Source: Streptomyces marispadix (lineage in GTDB: Bacteria > Actinomycetota > Actinomycetes > Streptomycetales > Streptomycetaceae). Taken from it: a stretch of DNA of 64,000 bases. The stretch covers positions 4,812,501-4,876,500 of the forward strand of contig NZ_JAKWJU010000002.1 in NCBI RefSeq assembly GCF_022524345.1. Reading direction: 5' to 3'. The translations under genes were made by a program, and so were the position numbers. The notes under the pieces were generated by a model. The model searched no databases. It saw nothing but the letters and a program-made list of their open reading frames with translations, and was not told the DNA's origin. Shown here in pieces: positions 1-9,538 of this stretch (the stretch's first letter is position 1; every line of letters starts with the position of its first letter).

Positions 1-355
1 CCATACGGTTCGTACGCGCCGGCGGCGGGCAGTCATCCGTCGACCGGCGCGGCACCCCGCGTCCGGCGATGAAAGCCGTCCGGTACGGAGACCGGTGGCG
101 AGGGAGCGCGCAGCCGCTTGCGACACGCATCGTGCGCCTCCCGTGCGCCCTGTGTCGCCACTGAACCTTCCTTCGATAAGCTTGCGTTCATCCCACCCCC
201 CGTACTCACTCCGGGGCATCTGCTCGTCCTGCGCGGGAGGCCCCACCCGGTCCGGCGGGCCGGAACGCAACGGGTCGCGTGGCCGTGACCCTCCCGGCGT
301 CGCCGCCGTGGTCCATGGGAAATCGCGTCAACAATCCAAGGAGAGTCATCGGGAG
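1..355. other. Region upstream of thrB, no gene recognised
   Basis: One reading frame runs open from the window edge to a TGA at 70-72, which could be the tail of a gene lying outside the window (threonine synthase usually precedes thrB), but its 23 codons carry no recognisable motif. A longer frame continuing into thrB from 95 is Pro/Arg-rich and does not look like a real N-terminal extension. A purine-rich ribosome site sits at about 338-354. Confidence 0.4.
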
Positions 356-1303
356 ATGGCCGGTCCCGCCTTCCGCGCCGCCGCTGTCCGCGTGCGCGTT
401 CCCGCCACCAGCGCCAATCTCGGCCCCGGCTACGACGCGCTGGGCCTCGCGCTGGGTCTCTACGACGACGTCGTCGTCCGGGTCGCCGACTCCGGCCTGC
501 ACGTCGACATCGCGGGAGAGGGCGCCGAGACGCTGCCGCGCGACGAGGACCATCTGCTCGTACGTTCCCTGCGTACCGCCTTCGATCTGCTCGGCGGCCA
601 GCCGCGCGGACTTGAGGTCGTCTGCGCCAACCGCATCCCGCACGGACGCGGGCTGGGCTCCTCCTCCGCGGCGATCTGCGCGGGCATCGTGGCCGCCCGA
701 GCGGTCACCACGGGCGGCGACGCCAAGCTGCACGACGCGGCGATGCTGGAGCTGGCCACCGAGATCGAGGGCCACCCCGACAACGTGGCGGCCTGTCTGC
801 TTGGCGGCTTCACGCTGGCGTGGATGGACGCGGGCGCGGCTCGTGCGATCAGGATGGAGCCCTCGGAGGCGGTCGTGCCGGTGGTCTTCGTACCCGCGAA
901 GCCGCTGCTGACGGAGACCGCCCGTGGCCTGTTGCCCCGTCATGTCCCGCACGTGGACGCCGCGTTCAACACCGGCCGTGCCGCGCTGCTCGTAGAGGCG
1001 CTGACGAGGCGCCCCGACCTGCTGCTGCCGGCGACGGAGGACAGGCTGCACCAGGAGTACCGCGCGCCCGCCATGAAGGAGAGCGTGGAATTGGTGAACC
1101 GGCTGCGGGCGGACGGCGTCCCAGCAGTTGTCTCGGGTGCGGGCCCCACGGTGCTCGCACTGCCCGAGGGCCACGGAGCCGCCGACAAGGTGGCTCAGCT
1201 CGCGGGCGAACAGTGGACGGCGAACAGATTGAGCCTCGACACCGCGGGTGCCAGCGTCCTGCCGCTGAAGGCGGACGGCGCGGACCGCGGCGCATCTCAG
1301 TGA
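356..1303 (+). CDS. thrB: Homoserine kinase
   Basis: Homoserine kinase (about 315 residues, normal for the family) phosphorylates homoserine to O-phosphohomoserine in threonine synthesis in the cytoplasm. It is a GHMP-family kinase: the N-terminal substrate segment reads VPATSANLGPGYDALG, the ATP-binding glycine loop reads PHGRGLGSSSAA near residues 95-108, and the third GHMP motif VSGAGPTVLAL lies in the C-terminal third. The ATG at 356 was chosen because it follows a good ribosome site and opens directly on the conserved N-terminus; an in-frame upstream extension to 95 is judged spurious. The usual neighbours hom and thrC would lie just outside the window. A small hairpin (1334-1350) follows the stop. 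Confidence 0.95.
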   Translation: MAGPAFRAAAVRVRVPATSANLGPGYDALGLALGLYDDVVVRVADSGLHVDIAGEGAETLPRDEDHLLVRSLRTAFDLLGGQPRGLEVVCANRIPHGRGLGSSSAAICAGIVAARAVTTGGDAKLHDAAMLELATEIEGHPDNVAACLLGGFTLAWMDAGAARAIRMEPSEAVVPVVFVPAKPLLTETARGLLPRHVPHVDAAFNTGRAALLVEALTRRPDLLLPATEDRLHQEYRAPAMKESVELVNRLRADGVPAVVSGAGPTVLALPEGHGAADKVAQLAGEQWTANRLSLDTAGASVLPLKADGADRGASQ

Positions 1304-1738
1304 CGACGTTGTACGGCCCGGCGGAGCCGGTGAGGGCCTGGGAGAGGCCCATGATCCAGGAAGGGGGAATGTTTGTTGGGTCCGGTAGTGTTAACCTCAA
1401 GTCAGTGCTCGCAGTCTCGTGATCCACACGTGAAACTCTGTGGTGGTCCGTAGAGTGCAGTGCTTGAGTGATCCCCCAGGGCACAGGCCCAGGATCGCCT
1501 CTTCCTCCAGGAGCCTCCCACGCTGCTTCGCCTTGCGGAGCGGTCCTGAGCACGCTCCGGAGCCGACGTGCAGGACGCACATTCTCCTTGCACGCCGAAC
1601 CATGAATCGATCTCCCCGCCACACATCCAGGCGGGAACCACCGTTTCGGCCAGGTCCGCGCGCACAGGACCATTGCCGGACAGCACGACCGGTCGCCGAG
1701 CCAGACAGGCCGACGTCCGCTCCAGGGAAGGACCCTTT
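1304..1738 (+). promoter_or_regulatory. Long leader region of rho
   Basis: There are 435 bases between thrB and the rho start with no convincing gene. A short hairpin (GGGCCT 1334-1339 with AGGCCC 1345-1350) follows thrB. AT-richer sequence around 1368-1400, including TAGTGTTAACCT, is the likeliest promoter area, but no clean -35/-10 pair was identified. A long untranslated leader is common for rho genes, which control themselves by premature termination; that role here is inference from the family. Confidence 0.4.
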
Positions 1739-3763
1739 GTGAGCGACACCACCGATCTGATGGGCGTGAACGCCGCTCCCCCTGAGTCCGACGGCTCGGG
1801 TGGCGACTCCTCCGGGAGCGCAGCGGAGAAAGCCGACGCGCCTGCCACGGACGCTGCTGCCGCGCCTGCAACCGGTGCTGCGCCCAAGCGCCGGCGCTCC
1901 GGCACCGGGCTCGAGGGCATGGTGCTCGCCGAGCTTCAGCAAGTTGCCTCCGGTCTCGGTATCAAGGGCACCGCACGTATGCGCAAGAGCCAGCTGATCG
2001 AAACCATCAAGGAGCGGCAGGCGGGCGGGAGTTCGTCCGGCGGTGCCGACTCCGCCGCCCGTGGCGGTGGCTCGGAGAGCGGCGCCGCCGAAGGCGACGA
2101 GCAGTCCGCCAAGCCGAAGCGCCGGACCACCTCCCGGGCGCGTACGGGCGAGGGCGAGGCGGACGCCCAGCAGGACTCCGCCCAGATCGACATTCCGGGA
2201 CAGCCCGCGAACGAGGAGAAGCCCGGCGGCGACCGCCGGGGCCGGCGCGAGCGCGGCGAGGGCGGCGGCAAGGCCGAAGCCTCCGCGGACACCGCGGAGG
2301 GCAAGAGCGACGGCCGCGACGGGGGCGGTCAGCAGAACAAGGGCGACGGCGGCGGCCGTGGCGACGGCTCCCGCGGTGACCGCGGCGAAGGCGGCGGTGG
2401 CCGTCAGCAGCAGGACCGCCCCAAGCGTGACCGCCAGCGCGGACGCGGCGGCAAGGGCGGCGAAGGCGGCGGCCAGAACCAGGGCAACCAGAACCAGGGC
2501 GGCGGACGCCGTGACGACGACGACTTCGAAGGCGGCCGTCGTGGTCGGCGGGGTCGTTATCGGGATCGTCGTGGGCGTCGTGGTGGTCGTGAGGATGCGG
2601 AGCCGCAGATCGCTGAGGATGATGTGCTGATCCCGGTGGCGGGGATCTTGGACATTCTCGATAACTATGCGTTCGTGCGGACGTCGGGTTATCTGCCGGG
2701 TCCGAATGATGTGTATGTGTCGTTGGCGCAGGTGCGGAAGAACGGTCTGCGTAAGGGTGATCACGTCACGGGTGCGGTGCGTCAGCCGCGTGAGGGGGAG
2801 CGGCGGGAGAAGTTCAATGCGCTGGTGCGGCTGGATTCGGTGAACGGTGCGTCGCCGGAGGGTGGTCGTGCGCGGGCGGAGTTCAACAAGCTGACGCCGT
2901 TGTATCCGCAGGAGCGGCTGCGGTTGGAGACGGAGCCGAACCGGTTGACGGCGCGGATCATCGATCTGGTGTCGCCGATCGGGAAGGGGCAGCGGGGTCT
3001 GATCGTGGCGCCGCCGAAGGCGGGGAAGACGACGGTTTTGCAGTCGATCGCGAATGCGATCACGGTGAACAATCCGGAGTGCCATCTGATGGTGGTGCTG
3101 GTCGATGAGCGGCCGGAGGAAGTCACCGATATGCAGCGGTCGGTGAAGGGTGAGGTGATCTCCTCGACCTTCGATCGTCCTGCGGAGGATCACACCACGA
3201 TCGCGGAGTTGGCGATCGAGCGGGCGAAGCGGCTGGTGGAGCTGGGTCACGATGTGGTGGTGTTGCTGGACAACATCACGCGGCTGGGCCGGGCGTACAA
3301 CCTGGCGGCTCCGGCGTCGGGGCGGATTCTCTCCGGTGGTGTGGATTCCACGGCGTTGTATCCGCCGAAGAAGTTCTTCGGTGCGGCGCGCAACATCGAG
3401 GACGGGGGGTCGCTGACGATTCTGGCCGCGGCGCTGGTGGAGACCGGGTCGCGGATGGATGAGGTGATCTTCGAGGAGTTCAAGGGCACCGGGAACATGG
3501 AGTTGAAGCTGGACCGGAAGCTGTCGGAGAAGCGGATCTTCCCGGCGGTGGATGTGGATGCCTCTGGTACCCGTAAGGAGGAGATCCTCATGGCGGGTGA
3601 CGAGTTGCAGATCATCTGGAAGCTCCGCCGGGTGCTGCACGCCCTGGATCAGCAGCAGGCCATCGAGTTGCTGCTGGACAAGATGAAGCAGACCAAGTCC
3701 AACACCGAATTCCTCCTCCAGATCCAGAAGACCACGCCCACACCGGGCAACGGCTCCGACTGA
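1739..3763 (+). CDS. rho: Transcription termination factor Rho
   Basis: Rho is a hexameric RNA helicase/ATPase that ends transcription at C-rich RNA. This copy is 674 residues, longer than the roughly 420 of E. coli Rho, because an Arg/Gly/Asp/Gln-rich insertion of about 200 residues lies between the N-terminal SAP-like helix domain (LAELQQVASGLGIKG) and the cold-shock RNA-binding domain (VAGILDILDNYAFVR). Such an insertion is typical of actinobacteria. The Walker A motif APPKAGKTT is near residues 424-432, the Walker B stretch is VVVLLDNITRLGRAYN, and the R-loop and Q-loop regions follow. GTG at 1739 was chosen for its AAGGA ribosome site and the start MSDTTDLMGVN. Codon use changes sharply inside the gene: upstream of about 2530 third positions are mostly C, and from there to about 3600 they are mostly G or T. 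Confidence 0.95.
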   Translation: MSDTTDLMGVNAAPPESDGSGGDSSGSAAEKADAPATDAAAAPATGAAPKRRRSGTGLEGMVLAELQQVASGLGIKGTARMRKSQLIETIKERQAGGSSSGGADSAARGGGSESGAAEGDEQSAKPKRRTTSRARTGEGEADAQQDSAQIDIPGQPANEEKPGGDRRGRRERGEGGGKAEASADTAEGKSDGRDGGGQQNKGDGGGRGDGSRGDRGEGGGGRQQQDRPKRDRQRGRGGKGGEGGGQNQGNQNQGGGRRDDDDFEGGRRGRRGRYRDRRGRRGGREDAEPQIAEDDVLIPVAGILDILDNYAFVRTSGYLPGPNDVYVSLAQVRKNGLRKGDHVTGAVRQPREGERREKFNALVRLDSVNGASPEGGRARAEFNKLTPLYPQERLRLETEPNRLTARIIDLVSPIGKGQRGLIVAPPKAGKTTVLQSIANAITVNNPECHLMVVLVDERPEEVTDMQRSVKGEVISSTFDRPAEDHTTIAELAIERAKRLVELGHDVVVLLDNITRLGRAYNLAAPASGRILSGGVDSTALYPPKKFFGAARNIEDGGSLTILAAALVETGSRMDEVIFEEFKGTGNMELKLDRKLSEKRIFPAVDVDASGTRKEEILMAGDELQIIWKLRRVLHALDQQQAIELLLDKMKQTKSNTEFLLQIQKTTPTPGNGSD

Positions 3764-3823
3764 CGGACGGTACGGACAGCGCGTACCCGGCGGACAGCGC
3801 ATGCCGGTTCGCGAAGGCACAGC

Positions 3824-3865
3824 GGCGAGGGCCGTCCCACCACGAGAGGTGGGGCGGCCCTCGCC
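3824..3865 (+). terminator. Hairpin terminator after rho
   Basis: An 18-bp stem, GGCGAGGGCCGTCCCACC (3824-3841) with its complement (3848-3865), closes a 6-base loop with a single G-T pair, 60 bases after the rho stop. There is no strong U-tract, as is common in Streptomyces. Confidence 0.8.
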
Positions 3866-4347
3866 GTGTGTGACGAGGAGTGAGACCTTGCACACAGCCG
3901 CCTCCGCGCCGCGGGCGTCCCCGTACCCCCGCCGTGGATGCAACGTCCCAGGTCGAACGGGGTGAAGCGCCTCATCGGTGCGAAACGGCGCATCCTCACC
4001 GACGGGGCATCCCGGTCACGCGGTGTGCAACCCTTCCGGTTGGCGTTCACGTACGCGTGGCGTTCTCACGGCCCCTCGTGCCGCGCGGGCAGTCCGGCGG
4101 CACCGGCCACAGCCCCCCGCAGCACGGCGGTCACGCCTTCGTCGCCGCCTCTTAGGTACAGGGCTCACGAAGGGCGTAGAAAACAAGCACGCTCGCAGCG
4201 CATCCATGGCAGTTCCCCACCCGCAGCCGGGAGGGCGGAGCCCGTAACCGCACGGCGGGCGACGCGGCGCACCCCCACCCACACCCCCACATCAGGCACA
4301 CCGGCGCACACCACGAACGAACCCGGGCACGACTGAGGCAGGCGAAG
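3866..4347 (+). promoter_or_regulatory. Upstream region of the LCP gene
   Basis: There are 482 bases without a supported gene; the open frames here have no recognisable content. The last part (about 4269-4333) is a C/A-rich, G-poor tract rich in CCCCCAC and ACAC steps. RNA of this composition is the kind Rho binds, so it may be a rut-like leader; that is an inference from base composition only. Confidence 0.35.
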
Positions 4348-5475
4348 ATGGCGGACGACAGCACGAGCGGGCAGGGCGCGGCCACGGGCCGCTCCGGCGG
4401 CGGATTCCGCGCCACCGGCCGCCGTCGCAAGCCGCACGGCCGCAGACGCCGGGTGCTCAAGGCCGTGGCCTGGAGCGTGGTGGCCGCCGCCGTCCTCGCA
4501 GGCACCGGTCTCGGCTTCGCCTACTTCAAGCTCGACGGCAACATCTCCGGCGTCGACATCGACGCCAAGCTCGGCAAGCACCGGCCGGGGAACACCCCCG
4601 ACGGCTCGATGGACATCCTCGTCCTCGGCTCGGACTCCCGCTCGGGCACCCACGGCAAGTACGGCAAGGACGGGGGCGGCGCCCGTTCCGACACCGCGAT
4701 GGTCCTGCACGTCAACAAGGAGCACGACAAGGCGAGCGTGGTCTCGATACCGCGCGACACCATCGTCGAGCGCCCCGAGTGCGTAAGGAACGACGGCGGC
4801 GGCACCGCACCCGCGCAGCGCACGATGTTCAACTCCGCGTACGAGACGGGCGGCCCGGCCTGCGCCGTGAAGACGGTGGAGTCGATGTCCGGCGTGCGCA
4901 TGGACCACTACGCGGAGGTCGACTTCGCCGGGTTCAAGAAGCTGATCGACCGCCTCGGCGGCGTCGAGGTCACCACCAAGAAGCCGATCGACGACCCGGA
5001 CAGCCATCTGAAGCTGAAGCCGGGCGAGCACAAGCTCGGCGGCGAGCAGTCCCTCGGCCTGGTACGTACGCGCCACGCTGTCGGCGACGGCAGCGACCTC
5101 GGCCGGATCCGGCTACAGCAGGCGTTCGTGAAGGCGCTGATGGACCAGGTCGACAGCGTCGGGGTGTTCAGCAGCCCGAAGAAGCTCTACGAACTGGCCG
5201 ACAGCGCCACATCGGCCGTGACCACCGACTCCGACCTGGACTCGGTCGGCGACCTCGCCGGGCTGGCGAGCATGCTCAAGGGCGTCGAGTCCGAGGACGT
5301 ACACATGTCGACGCTGCCGGTGACGTACGACCCGCAGGACCCCAACCGGGTCGTGCCGATGGAGTCCAAGGCGGCGAAGATGTGGGCCGCGATCAAGCGG
5401 GACGCGGCCGTGCCCGAGTCCGCCGAGAAGGGCTCGGCGAGCGACGGGAACGACGCGGGGAGCGTCGTCGGCTGA
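4348..5475 (+). CDS. LCP (LytR-CpsA-Psr) family cell-wall glycopolymer ligase
   Basis: LCP proteins transfer polyprenyl-linked glycopolymers such as teichoic or teichuronic acids onto peptidoglycan outside the membrane. The 375-residue protein has a basic cytoplasmic N-terminus (RRRRK-type, residues 25-38), one membrane segment at about 39-60, and an extracellular LCP domain from about residue 88 with the family hallmarks [20 protein letters not shown] and VVSIPRDT (arginines that hold the pyrophosphate), then [16 protein letters not shown] and [17 protein letters not shown]. The ATG start follows a purine-rich site. The wecA-type gene further along may supply the lipid-linked substrate; that link is inferred from biochemistry only. 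Confidence 0.9.
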   Translation: MADDSTSGQGAATGRSGGGFRATGRRRKPHGRRRRVLKAVAWSVVAAAVLAGTGLGFAYFKLDGNISGVDIDAKLGKHRPGNTPDGSMDILVLGSDSRSGTHGKYGKDGGGARSDTAMVLHVNKEHDKASVVSIPRDTIVERPECVRNDGGGTAPAQRTMFNSAYETGGPACAVKTVESMSGVRMDHYAEVDFAGFKKLIDRLGGVEVTTKKPIDDPDSHLKLKPGEHKLGGEQSLGLVRTRHAVGDGSDLGRIRLQQAFVKALMDQVDSVGVFSSPKKLYELADSATSAVTTDSDLDSVGDLAGLASMLKGVESEDVHMSTLPVTYDPQDPNRVVPMESKAAKMWAAIKRDAAVPESAEKGSASDGNDAGSVVG

Positions 5476-5683
5476 GGCGCCAGGGGCCGGGCGCCCGGGC
5501 CCCGCGTTCGGCGCGACGAACCGCCCCCGCGCCCCCGCCGGGCGCCTCCGCAGCGGGAATATCCGCCGCCCGCCCCCGGTTTTGGGAGGTACGGCCAGTG
5601 ATGGCAGACTGGACCGTCGGCCCCGGTTCACGGTGGACAAGCCCGTCCTCCGACCCGGTGCCCTCCAGGAAATAGGAGACACC

Positions 5684-5908
5684 TTGAAGCGCGACATCCA
5701 CCCCGAGTACGTAGAGACCCAGGTGAGCTGCACCTGCGGCAACTCCTTCACGACTCGCAGCACCGTGAGCGGCGGCCAGATCCGGGCCGACATCTGCTCC
5801 GCGTGCCACCCCTTCTACACCGGCAAGCAGAAGATCCTCGACACCGGTGGCCGTGTGGCCCGGTTCGAGGCCCGCTTCGGCAAGGGCGCCGGTTCCGCCA
5901 AGAAGTAG
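5684..5908 (+). CDS. rpmE: 50S ribosomal protein L31 (zinc-binding form)
   Basis: The 74-residue large-subunit protein begins [20 protein letters not shown]. It has the C+ form cysteine set, CTC near residues 16-18 and CSAC near 37-40, which binds zinc; Zur-regulated C- paralogues lack these. The start is a TTG at 5684 preceded by AGGAGA. Longer in-frame extensions to 5582 do not match L31. A strong hairpin follows, so rpmE probably ends its own transcript. Confidence 0.95.
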   Translation: MKRDIHPEYVETQVSCTCGNSFTTRSTVSGGQIRADICSACHPFYTGKQKILDTGGRVARFEARFGKGAGSAKK

Positions 5909-5916
5909 CACCTCCC

Positions 5917-5964
5917 GAGCGCCGGTCCTCGGCACGCCCCGCCGGGCGTGCGGGGCCGGCGCTC
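5917..5964 (+). terminator. Two-tier hairpin terminator after rpmE
   Basis: Outer stem GAGCGCCGG (5917-5925) pairs with CCGGCGCTC (5956-5964), and inner stem GCACGCCC (5932-5939) pairs with GGGCGTGC (5944-5951). A short TTT follows. It lies between rpmE and prfA. Confidence 0.8.
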
Positions 5965-6009
5965 TTTCGCGCTGCCTGGCTCTTCCTTCTTCACGTAAAG
6001 GGACAAACG

Positions 6010-7086
6010 ATGTTCGAGGCGGTCGAGGAACTGATCGGTGAGCACGCCGAGTTGGAGACACAACTCGCCGATCCCGCGATCCACGCCGACCAGGCGCGCG
6101 CCCGCAGGCTCAACAAGCGCTACGCGGAACTCTCACCGGTGATCGCCACGTACCGCTCGTGGAAGCAGACCGGGGACGACATCGACACGGCACGCGAACT
6201 CGCCTCCGACGACCCGGACTTCGCCGCCGAGGTGAAAGAACTCGAAGCCCAGCGCGAGGAGTTGACGGAGAAGCTGCGTCTGCTGCTCGTGCCGCGCGAC
6301 CCCAGCGACGACAAGGACGTCATCCTGGAGATCAAGGCCGGGGAGGGCGGCGACGAGTCCGCTCTCTTCGCCGGGGATCTGCTGAGGATGTATCTGCGCT
6401 ACGCGGAGCGCGTCGGCTGGAAGACGGAGCTGATCCAGTCCACCGAGTCCGACCTCGGCGGCTACAAGGACGTCCAGGTCGCCGTGAAGACCAAGGGCAA
6501 CGGCGCCGCCGAGCCCGGCCAGGGCGTGTGGGCGCGGCTGAAGTACGAGGGCGGGGTGCACCGGGTGCAGCGCGTGCCCGCGACCGAGTCGCAGGGCCGC
6601 ATCCACACCTCAGCGGCGGGCGTGCTCGTACTGCCCGAGGCCGAGGACGTCGACGTCGAGATCAACGCCAACGATCTGCGCATCGACGTCTACCGCTCGT
6701 CCGGGCCCGGCGGCCAGTCCGTCAACACCACCGACTCCGCGGTGCGCATCACCCACGAGCCGACCGGCATCGTCGTCTCCTGTCAGAACGAGAAGAGCCA
6801 GCTTCAGAACAAGGAGCAGGCGCTGCGCATCCTGCGTGCCCGGCTGCTGGCCGCCGCGCAGGAGGAGGCCGACCAGGAGGCGTCGGACGCCCGCCGCAGC
6901 CAGGTGCGTACGGTGGACCGGTCGGAGCGCGTGCGGACGTACAACTTCCCGGAGAACCGGATCTCGGACCACCGGGTCGGCTTCAAGGCGTACAACCTCG
7001 ACCAGGTGCTCGACGGCGATCTCGACGCGGTGATCCAGGCGTGCGTCGACGCCGACTCCGCGGCCAAGCTGGCCGCGGCCCAGTAA
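6010..7086 (+). CDS. prfA: Peptide chain release factor 1
   Basis: RF1 reads UAA and UAG stop codons and triggers hydrolysis of peptidyl-tRNA. The 358-residue protein has the stop-codon recognition tripeptide PAT at 190-192 within [18 protein letters not shown], the RF1 type rather than the SPF of RF2. The catalytic GGQ is at 234-236 in [10 protein letters not shown], whose glutamine is the substrate of the methylase encoded next. The ATG at 6010 follows AAAGGGA. Upstream extensions from 5803 overlap the rpmE terminator and are rejected. Confidence 0.97.
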   Translation: MFEAVEELIGEHAELETQLADPAIHADQARARRLNKRYAELSPVIATYRSWKQTGDDIDTARELASDDPDFAAEVKELEAQREELTEKLRLLLVPRDPSDDKDVILEIKAGEGGDESALFAGDLLRMYLRYAERVGWKTELIQSTESDLGGYKDVQVAVKTKGNGAAEPGQGVWARLKYEGGVHRVQRVPATESQGRIHTSAAGVLVLPEAEDVDVEINANDLRIDVYRSSGPGGQSVNTTDSAVRITHEPTGIVVSCQNEKSQLQNKEQALRILRARLLAAAQEEADQEASDARRSQVRTVDRSERVRTYNFPENRISDHRVGFKAYNLDQVLDGDLDAVIQACVDADSAAKLAAAQ

Positions 7087-7119
7087 GCGCGCGTACGGAC
7101 GGCTGGTACGGAAGAGAAG

Positions 7120-8001
7120 ATGCTGCATTCGTCCGGGGGGCGGCCCCAGAACCCACGCGGCCTGCTGATCGCCGAGGTGGCGCAGGCGACTCAGCGGCTC
7201 GCCGACGCCGGTGTGCCCTCGCCGCGGTTCGACGCCGAGGAGCTGGCCGCGTACGTGCACGGCGTCAAGCGCGGCGAGCTGCATCTGGTGCCCGACTCCG
7301 ACTTCGACGCCCGTTACTGGGAGGCGGTCTCCCGCCGCGAGGCACGTGAGCCGCTTCAGCACATCACGGGCCGTGCCTTCTTCCGCTACCTCGAACTCCA
7401 GGTAGGGCCGGGGGTGTTCGTGCCCCGCCCGGAGACCGAGTCGGTGGCCGGCTGGGCGATAGACGCGGTAAGGGCGATGGACGTCGCCGAACCGCTCATC
7501 GTCGATCTGTGCACCGGGTCGGGAGCCATCGCGCTCGCCCTCGCACAGGAGGTGCCGCGCTCACGTGTGCACGCCGTGGAGCTGGACGAGGGCGCCTACG
7601 GCTGGGCCGCGAAGAACGTCGAGGGCAGCCGCGTCGTCTTGCACCACGGCGACGCGCTGACCGCCCTCCCCGAACTCGACGGCCAGGTCGACCTGGTGGT
7701 CTCCAACCCGCCCTACATCCCGCTCACCGAATGGGAGTATGTGGCACCCGAAGCCCGCGACCACGACCCGGAGTTGGCGTTGTTCTCCGGAGAGGACGGG
7801 CTGAGCACGATCCGCGGCCTGGAACGCACGGCACACCGGCTGCTGCGCCCCGGCGGCCTCGTCGTGGTCGAGCACGCGGACACCCAGGGCGGCCAAGTCC
7901 CCTGGATCTTCACCGAGGACCGCGGCTGGGCCGATGCGGCGGACCACCCCGACCTCAACAACAGGCCCCGATTCGCCACAGCCCGCAGGGAGGTGCCGTG
8001 A
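7120..8001 (+). CDS. prmC: Release factor N5-glutamine methyltransferase
   Basis: PrmC methylates the GGQ glutamine of release factors using S-adenosylmethionine. The 293-residue protein has the SAM-binding motif VDLCTGSGAIALAL at about 128-141 and the NPPY catalytic motif (VVSNPPYIPL) at 196-199. It lies 33 bases after its substrate gene prfA, the usual order, and its TGA overlaps the ATG of tsaC by one base, which implies translational coupling. Confidence 0.95.
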   Translation: MLHSSGGRPQNPRGLLIAEVAQATQRLADAGVPSPRFDAEELAAYVHGVKRGELHLVPDSDFDARYWEAVSRREAREPLQHITGRAFFRYLELQVGPGVFVPRPETESVAGWAIDAVRAMDVAEPLIVDLCTGSGAIALALAQEVPRSRVHAVELDEGAYGWAAKNVEGSRVVLHHGDALTALPELDGQVDLVVSNPPYIPLTEWEYVAPEARDHDPELALFSGEDGLSTIRGLERTAHRLLRPGGLVVVEHADTQGGQVPWIFTEDRGWADAADHPDLNNRPRFATARREVP

Positions 8002-8648
8002 TGGCACGGCGTTATGACTGCACCGACGCGACAGACCGCAAGACCGGCCTGCGCGAGGCCGCCTCCGCGGTACGCCGCGGTGAACTCGTCGTGCTTCCCA
8101 CGGACACGGTGTACGGCATCGGTGCCGACGCCTTCAGTCCCGACGCCGTCGGCGATCTGCTGGAGGCCAAGGGCCGTGGCAGGAACATGCCTTCGCCGGT
8201 GCTCGTCGGCTCCCCGAACACGCTGCACGGACTGGTCACGGACTTCTCCGAGTCCGCCTGGGAGCTGGTCGACGCGTTCTGGCCGGGCGCGTTGACGCTT
8301 GTCGCGAAGCACCAGCCCTCGCTGACGTGGGACCTGGGCGACGCCCGCGGCACCGTGGCCGTACGCATGCCGCTGCACCCCGTGGCGATCGAACTGCTCA
8401 AGGAGTTCGGCCCGATGGCCGTCTCCTCCGCCAACCTCACGGGACACCCCGCGCCGCAGGACTGCGACGCCGCGCAGGAGATGCTGGGCGACTCCGTGGC
8501 CGTCTACCTCGACGGCGGGCCGACGCCCGACTCCGTGCCGTCCTCGATCGTCGACGTCACCGGCACGAAGCCGGTGCTGCTTCGTACGGGTGCGGTGAGC
8601 GCGGAGGAGCTGCGCAAGGTCGTGCCCGATCTGGAGGTGGCGCCATGA
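8001..8648 (+). CDS. tsaC: L-threonylcarbamoyladenylate synthase
   Basis: The Sua5/YwlC/TsaC enzyme makes threonylcarbamoyl-AMP from threonine, bicarbonate and ATP, the first step of the t6A37 tRNA modification. The 215 residues match the short form without a C-terminal Sua5 domain. Hallmarks are VVLPTDTVYGIGADAF, the NMPSPVLVGS stretch that replaces the usual KRP(x)nPL segment, GTVAVRMP and MAVSSANLTGHP. The ATG at 8001 overlaps the prmC stop and is far shorter than the maximal open frame. Confidence 0.93.
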   Translation: MARRYDCTDATDRKTGLREAASAVRRGELVVLPTDTVYGIGADAFSPDAVGDLLEAKGRGRNMPSPVLVGSPNTLHGLVTDFSESAWELVDAFWPGALTLVAKHQPSLTWDLGDARGTVAVRMPLHPVAIELLKEFGPMAVSSANLTGHPAPQDCDAAQEMLGDSVAVYLDGGPTPDSVPSSIVDVTGTKPVLLRTGAVSAEELRKVVPDLEVAP

Positions 8649-9538
8649 GCGCGGCGGGGGCGTCCGCGGGGGCGGTACGGGCGGCACGGGAGACCACAGG
8701 GGTACGGGAGACCGGAGCGGTACGGGAAGCAGGCGCCGCGGAGGCGGCACGGGGCCGGCGGCGCCCCCGGGCACGGGCGGCGGGCCGGGAGATGCCCGCA
8801 GTGAACACCCCGTACGGGCGTGGCACCGCGGACTCGGGCGGCATAAGCGGCGCCAACGGGCCCGGCTGGGGCGCCGGTTCGGGCCAGGGCTCCGGCCCGG
8901 GGTCGGGCGCGGGCTCGACCCCCGGCGCTTTCCGCATCCTCCACGTCTCCACCGGCAACGTCTGCCGCTCGCCCCTGACCGAGCGGCTGACCCGTCACGC
9001 CCTGGCGGAGCGGCTCGGGGACGGCACAAGCGGCGGCATCGTCGTGGAGAGCGCCGGCACCTGGGGCCACGAGGGCGCACCGATGGAGGACCACGCGGCC
9101 GAGGTGCTGCTGGAGCACGGAGCGGACCCGGAGGGCTTCCGCGGCCGCGAGCTGCTCGACGAGCACGTCATCCGCGCCGATCTCGTGCTCACCGCGACCC
9201 GCGACCACCGGGCGCAGGTCGTCTCCATGGGGCACTCGGCGGGTCTGCGTACGTTCACGCTCAAGGAGTTCACGCGCCTCGTACGGGCGATAGACGCGGC
9301 GACCCTGCCCGATCCGCGCTCCTCCCAGGGCGTCGTCGAGCGTGCCTACGCGCTGGTGCAGGCGGCTGCGGCACTGCGCGGCTGGCTGCTGGCGCCCAGT
9401 CCGGAGGCGGACGAGATCCACGACCCCTACGGTGCCCCCATTCCGTACTTCCGTTCCGTGGGTGACGAGATCAGCAAGGCACTCGATCCGGTCGTCACGG
9501 CGCTGACGGGAGTCCCCGCGCGGAGCCGCCGTACATGA
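8645..9538 (+). CDS. Low-molecular-weight protein tyrosine phosphatase-like protein lacking the nucleophilic Cys
   Basis: The fold is that of low-molecular-weight tyrosine phosphatases, but the P-loop reads HVSTGNVCRSP (residues 100-110). Where the family has Cys-x5-Arg, this protein has Ser102-x5-Arg108, so the thiol nucleophile is absent. The DPY-loop general acid appears to be kept (IHDPYGAP). The N-terminal 95 residues are an Ala/Arg then Gly/Ser-rich low-complexity extension. The ATG at 8645 overlaps the tsaC stop (ATGA); a second ATG at 8792 would remove half the extension. From memory the Ser substitution also occurs in Streptomyces neighbours of tsaC, so this is probably a conserved binding or regulatory protein, not an error. 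Confidence 0.8.
   Translation: MSAAGASAGAVRAARETTGVRETGAVREAGAAEAARGRRRPRARAAGREMPAVNTPYGRGTADSGGISGANGPGWGAGSGQGSGPGSGAGSTPGAFRILHVSTGNVCRSPLTERLTRHALAERLGDGTSGGIVVESAGTWGHEGAPMEDHAAEVLLEHGADPEGFRGRELLDEHVIRADLVLTATRDHRAQVVSMGHSAGLRTFTLKEFTRLVRAIDAATLPDPRSSQGVVERAYALVQAAAALRGWLLAPSPEADEIHDPYGAPIPYFRSVGDEISKALDPVVTALTGVPARSRRT

Noticed and set aside
1..72. Open frame at the left edge as the 3' end of thrC
   Set aside because: Twenty-three codons without recognisable threonine synthase sequence; cannot be assigned.
1397..3943. 848-codon minus-strand frame opposite rho
   Set aside because: It is the shadow of the G/C-biased rho gene; it contains runs of Ala, Val, Thr and Arg with no domain, while the plus strand encodes a perfect Rho.
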